This document shows positions 63,401 to 64,000 of a DNA stretch of 64,000 nucleotides, piece by piece. Made by a program: the position numbers and the translations under genes. Each line of letters begins with the position of its first letter. Within the stretch, counting starts at the first letter, position 1. Under the pieces are notes generated by a model that worked only from the letters and a program-made list of their open reading frames with translations, had not been told where the DNA came from and did no database searches. Source of the DNA: Oncomelania hupensis. Its lineage: Eukaryota > Mollusca > Gastropoda > Littorinimorpha > Pomatiopsidae. The stretch is from positions 35,730,213 to 35,794,212 of the forward strand of contig CM072527.1 of NCBI GenBank assembly GCA_036898135.1, written 5' to 3'.

Positions 63401-63945
63401 CCTTGCAAATTCGTTAGATAAGTACTCTGGTCTCTCTGACAGTGGCAACATTTTGTAGTAATTTGAAAACCATTTCATATGTCACGCCTTCAATGATGGA
63501 AAAAAAAGGTGCTTCTTCCCCCCCCCCCCCTCTCTCCCCTCTCCCTGAACCCCCCCATCCTGGCTATCAAGTTATGTTTTGTGTGGAAAGCTGACAAGAC
63601 CATTTTAGAAGCCTGGTCAACTAATGGGTTTGGGTGGGCTATAAGACCGAAGCACAAGATACAAAGTTTGGGGAGACAAAATCTTGTGCATAAAACCAGG
63701 ATAATACTTAACAACACGTAATAGTTGTCTCCTCCACAAGTTTTGCCTTTGAGCATCCCCCCAAAAAAACTGGAGAGAGCAACACATTCTACAGGTGGAA
63801 TAGAGGGAACAGCAAAGATGAATCCACTGAGCACACGGTGGTCAAACTGTGGGCAAGACTAAACTTACTCTCCTGGTCCCCCACAGTAGCAGTAACACTG
63901 TTCTACGTTGGCTCGGTGCTGTGCATCCCACGTCAGTATATTTGT
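51893..63945 (-). CDS. Pcl (MTF2/PHF19-like): Polycomb-like protein (MTF2/PHF19/PHF1 family), 3' part of gene; 5' exons beyond the window
   Basis: Accessory subunit class of Polycomb repressive complex 2; it recruits PRC2 to chromatin, where PRC2 methylates H3K27 (family knowledge). Eight exons join in frame to 508 codons plus stop. Seen: PHD finger 2 ([37 protein letters not shown]), the extended-homology/winged-helix region ([39 protein letters not shown]), a Ser/Pro/Lys-rich linker, and a C-terminal chromo-like MTF2_C domain ([38 protein letters not shown]). The Lys-rich VKKKN loop corresponds to the winged-helix loop that contacts unmethylated CpG DNA in human PCL proteins. The Tudor domain and PHD1 are absent because they should lie past 64000. 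Which vertebrate paralogue is closest cannot be told and is probably meaningless in an invertebrate with one copy. Confidence 0.93.
52823..53396. repeat. 32-bp tandem satellite, about 18 units (left part)
   Basis: Unit 'cctcaataaaactttccact' plus 'tggataacactc', with variants GATATCACTG and GAGAACACTG. Continues at 54433-54572 after the inserted element. Confidence 0.95.
53397..54432. mobile_element. TIR element inserted in the 32-bp satellite, 7-bp target duplication
   Basis: Ends TAGGTAGTCAAAAGCC and, in reverse complement, TAGGTACTCCAAGCCC. ATATCAC is present on both sides (53390-53396, 54433-54439), and the intact satellite shows that this heptamer occurs only once per unit. No ORF with recognisable similarity. 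A 7-8 bp duplication would fit a hAT-like or related element. Confidence 0.75.
54433..54572. repeat. 32-bp satellite, right part (about four units)
   Basis: Same unit and phase as the left part, resuming with the duplicated ATATCAC. Confidence 0.95.
54735..54800 (+). repeat. SINE-like family A fragment
   Basis: 'ctgatcttgagcagctcttg' then 'aagaacgattaaataaataa'; lacks the GCGCTATA box. Confidence 0.55.
54809..54923 (-). CDS. Polycomb-like exon: linker
   Basis: 115 nt: [38 protein letters not shown]. Acceptor TTTTTCAG, donor GTGAGT. Not a recognised domain; phase matches both neighbours. Confidence 0.82.
54924..55259. other. Short Polycomb-like intron, nothing seen
   Basis: 336 bp; polypyrimidine/T runs only. 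Confidence 0.7.
55260..55430 (-). CDS. Polycomb-like exon: winged-helix DNA-contact loop
   Basis: 171 nt: [56 protein letters not shown]. The start (acceptor GTGTCAG) is clear. The end is set at GTGGTC because only that donor keeps frame with the next exon; the donor is non-consensus, so the 3' border is less certain. Confidence 0.87.
55841..56301. mobile_element. hAT-like MITE, 461 bp, 5-bp target duplication
   Basis: Left end CAGGATTCATACAGACTT; right end in reverse complement CAGGGTTCATATAAGCGC. CAATA flanks both ends (55836-55840, 56302-56306). The subterminal regions are full of repeated 'tttcaagggttttcaagg' strings, a common arrangement for transposase binding. Confidence 0.7.
56636..56790 (+). 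repeat. Dispersed SINE-like repeat D, copy 2
   Basis: 'aggcgaccctgtgctaactg', 'gtcagagatctatcaaccat', 'acattgagctcagcgtcact'. Confidence 0.7.
56913..56980 (-). CDS. Polycomb-like exon: extended-homology region, part 2
   Basis: 68 nt: [20 protein letters not shown] then KTK across the junction. Found from phase and position; corresponds to the '.RYE.V..AL..YK..F.SG' helix. Acceptor TTGCAG, donor GTGAGT. Confidence 0.9.
56981..57595. other. Polycomb-like intron with repeat D and (AAAT)n
   Basis: Repeat D copy at 57255-57400 ('gtcagagatctatcaagtgc', 'ctctcaacagcctctcacac') followed by (AAAT)n at 57443-57490, which may be its tail. Confidence 0.75.
57596..57728 (-). CDS. Polycomb-like exon: extended-homology region, part 1
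   Basis: 133 nt: [44 protein letters not shown]. Acceptor TTTTCAG, donor GTGAGT-like (GTGAGTGCT). Confidence 0.93.
58476..59614. mobile_element. hAT-like transposon remnant, 1.14 kb, 6-bp target duplication
   Basis: Ends CAGGGCTTCCAATGG and, in reverse complement, CAGGGCTTCCAATC. ATACTA on both sides (58470-58475, 59615-59620). Carries a minus-strand zinc-finger fragment (59140-59322); no transposase core. Confidence 0.75.
59140..59322 (-). pseudogene. BED/TTF-like zinc-finger fragment of the hAT-like element
   Basis: Reading frame (non-ATG start) includes [20 protein letters not shown] then [20 protein letters not shown]. 'AFC.LC...I.YGSKG' is the first half of the BED/TTF-type finger that starts many hAT transposases. 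The second Cys/His half is missing. Confidence 0.5.
59817..59928 (-). CDS. Polycomb-like exon: end of PHD2 and start of extended-homology region
   Basis: 112 nt: [38 protein letters not shown]. Acceptor CTTGCAG, donor GTAAGT; both junction codons agree with the neighbouring exons (Ala and Trp). Confidence 0.95.
59985..60130 (-). repeat. SINE-like family A copy
   Basis: 'cttatacagcacttttccag', 'gatataggatctaactcaag', 'cgcccagacaactgagcaca'. Confidence 0.65.
60176..60898. mobile_element. hAT-like transposon remnant, 723 bp, 6-bp target duplication
   Basis: Left end CAGACATGCCTACCC; right end in reverse complement CAGACATACCTACCC. TATTTG on both sides (60170-60175, 60899-60904). On the minus strand a broken frame reads [20 protein letters not shown] and [12 protein letters not shown], resembling the end of the BED/hAT zinc finger (..GG.ND...H....). 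Stops interrupt it. Confidence 0.7.
61905..62110. repeat. Foldback repeat (imperfect inverted arms of about 60 bp)
   Basis: Left arm 'gatccccgatttcatccgtc' plus 'agtgacgagagcc' pairs with the right arm, which in reverse complement reads 'gatctcggatttcatctcac' plus 'agtgacaagagcg'. The spacer includes an A14 run. A MITE or foldback element; no target duplication identified. Confidence 0.6.
62499..62551 (-). CDS. Polycomb-like exon: PHD finger 2 centre
   Basis: 53 nt: completes an Asp codon, then [17 protein letters not shown]. Acceptor TTTTCAG, donor GTAATG. Confidence 0.95.
62552..63868. other. Polycomb-like intron, nothing recognised
   Basis: AT-rich; a C10 run near 63520 and an AAC-rich stretch (63280-63330). 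No transposon ends or exons seen. Confidence 0.6.
63869..63945 (-). CDS. Polycomb-like exon: start of PHD finger 2
   Basis: Acceptor TTTGCAG, donor GTAAGT. Encodes [20 protein letters not shown] then CGGPG, entering in phase 0. 'NW(D)..HR....[10 protein letters not shown]' is the hallmark run into PHD2. Most upstream exon visible. Confidence 0.93.
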
Positions 63946-64000
63946 CTGCAAACACACAAATACTGACACTAGTGAGTAACAGTTCATTAAGAGAGAGAGA
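63946..64000. other. Intron leading to upstream Polycomb-like exons outside the window
   Basis: Polypyrimidine-poor acceptor region; the last bases are (GA)n. The Tudor and PHD1 exons should follow beyond the edge. Confidence 0.6.

Overview
The window is animal nuclear DNA. It has small exons with GT-AG introns, long introns, very many AT/CT/GAT microsatellites, SINE, LINE and DNA-transposon relics, and no bacterial-style operons. The protein families and the repeat style (including the 'TGACCTTGACCTT' repeat) fit a lophotrochozoan, most likely a marine mollusc such as a gastropod. That assignment is inference.

Two protein-coding genes could be assembled exon by exon, both on the minus strand. 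The first (42505 down to 3572) is a complete TRPV channel of the Nanchung/OCR type: N-terminal ankyrin repeats, six membrane segments, a TRP-box-like tail, and a predicted protein of about 766-772 residues. Every splice junction checked keeps frame. The second (window end down to 51893) is the 3' two-thirds or so of a Polycomb-like gene (MTF2/PHF19/PHF1/Drosophila Pcl family): the second PHD finger, the extended-homology/winged-helix region and the C-terminal chromo-like MTF2_C domain. Its Tudor and first PHD exons must lie beyond base 64000.

The most notable observation is in the TRPV gene. Between the S5 exon (21059-21168) and the S6 exon (7488-7604) lie three tandem, diverged exons (14466-14623, 12090-12229, 9728-9876). 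Each has the same entry phase, the same exit phase and the same predicted protein segment: end of S5, turret, pore helix, selectivity filter. The filter core reads GQFED, GQFGD or GEFED. This looks like a mutually exclusive exon cassette that swaps the ion-conducting pore while leaving the rest of the channel unchanged.

The remaining DNA is intron or intergenic sequence full of repeats. They include two PIF/Harbinger-like elements (one carries a MADF-domain ORF and sits inside a 43-bp satellite), at least five other TIR elements with visible 5-7 bp target duplications (three or four hAT-like, some carrying decayed zinc-finger first exons), a THAP-domain ORF, a mariner-like and a pogo-like MITE, 3' ends of two non-LTR retrotransposon families (one with an exact 10-bp target duplication and a (GGATA)n tail), a 5S-rRNA-like SINE, a tRNA-like SINE, several dispersed SINE-like families, and 43-, 51- and 32-bp tandem arrays. 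The 9.4 kb between the two genes (42506-51892) shows only repeats and no recognisable exon.
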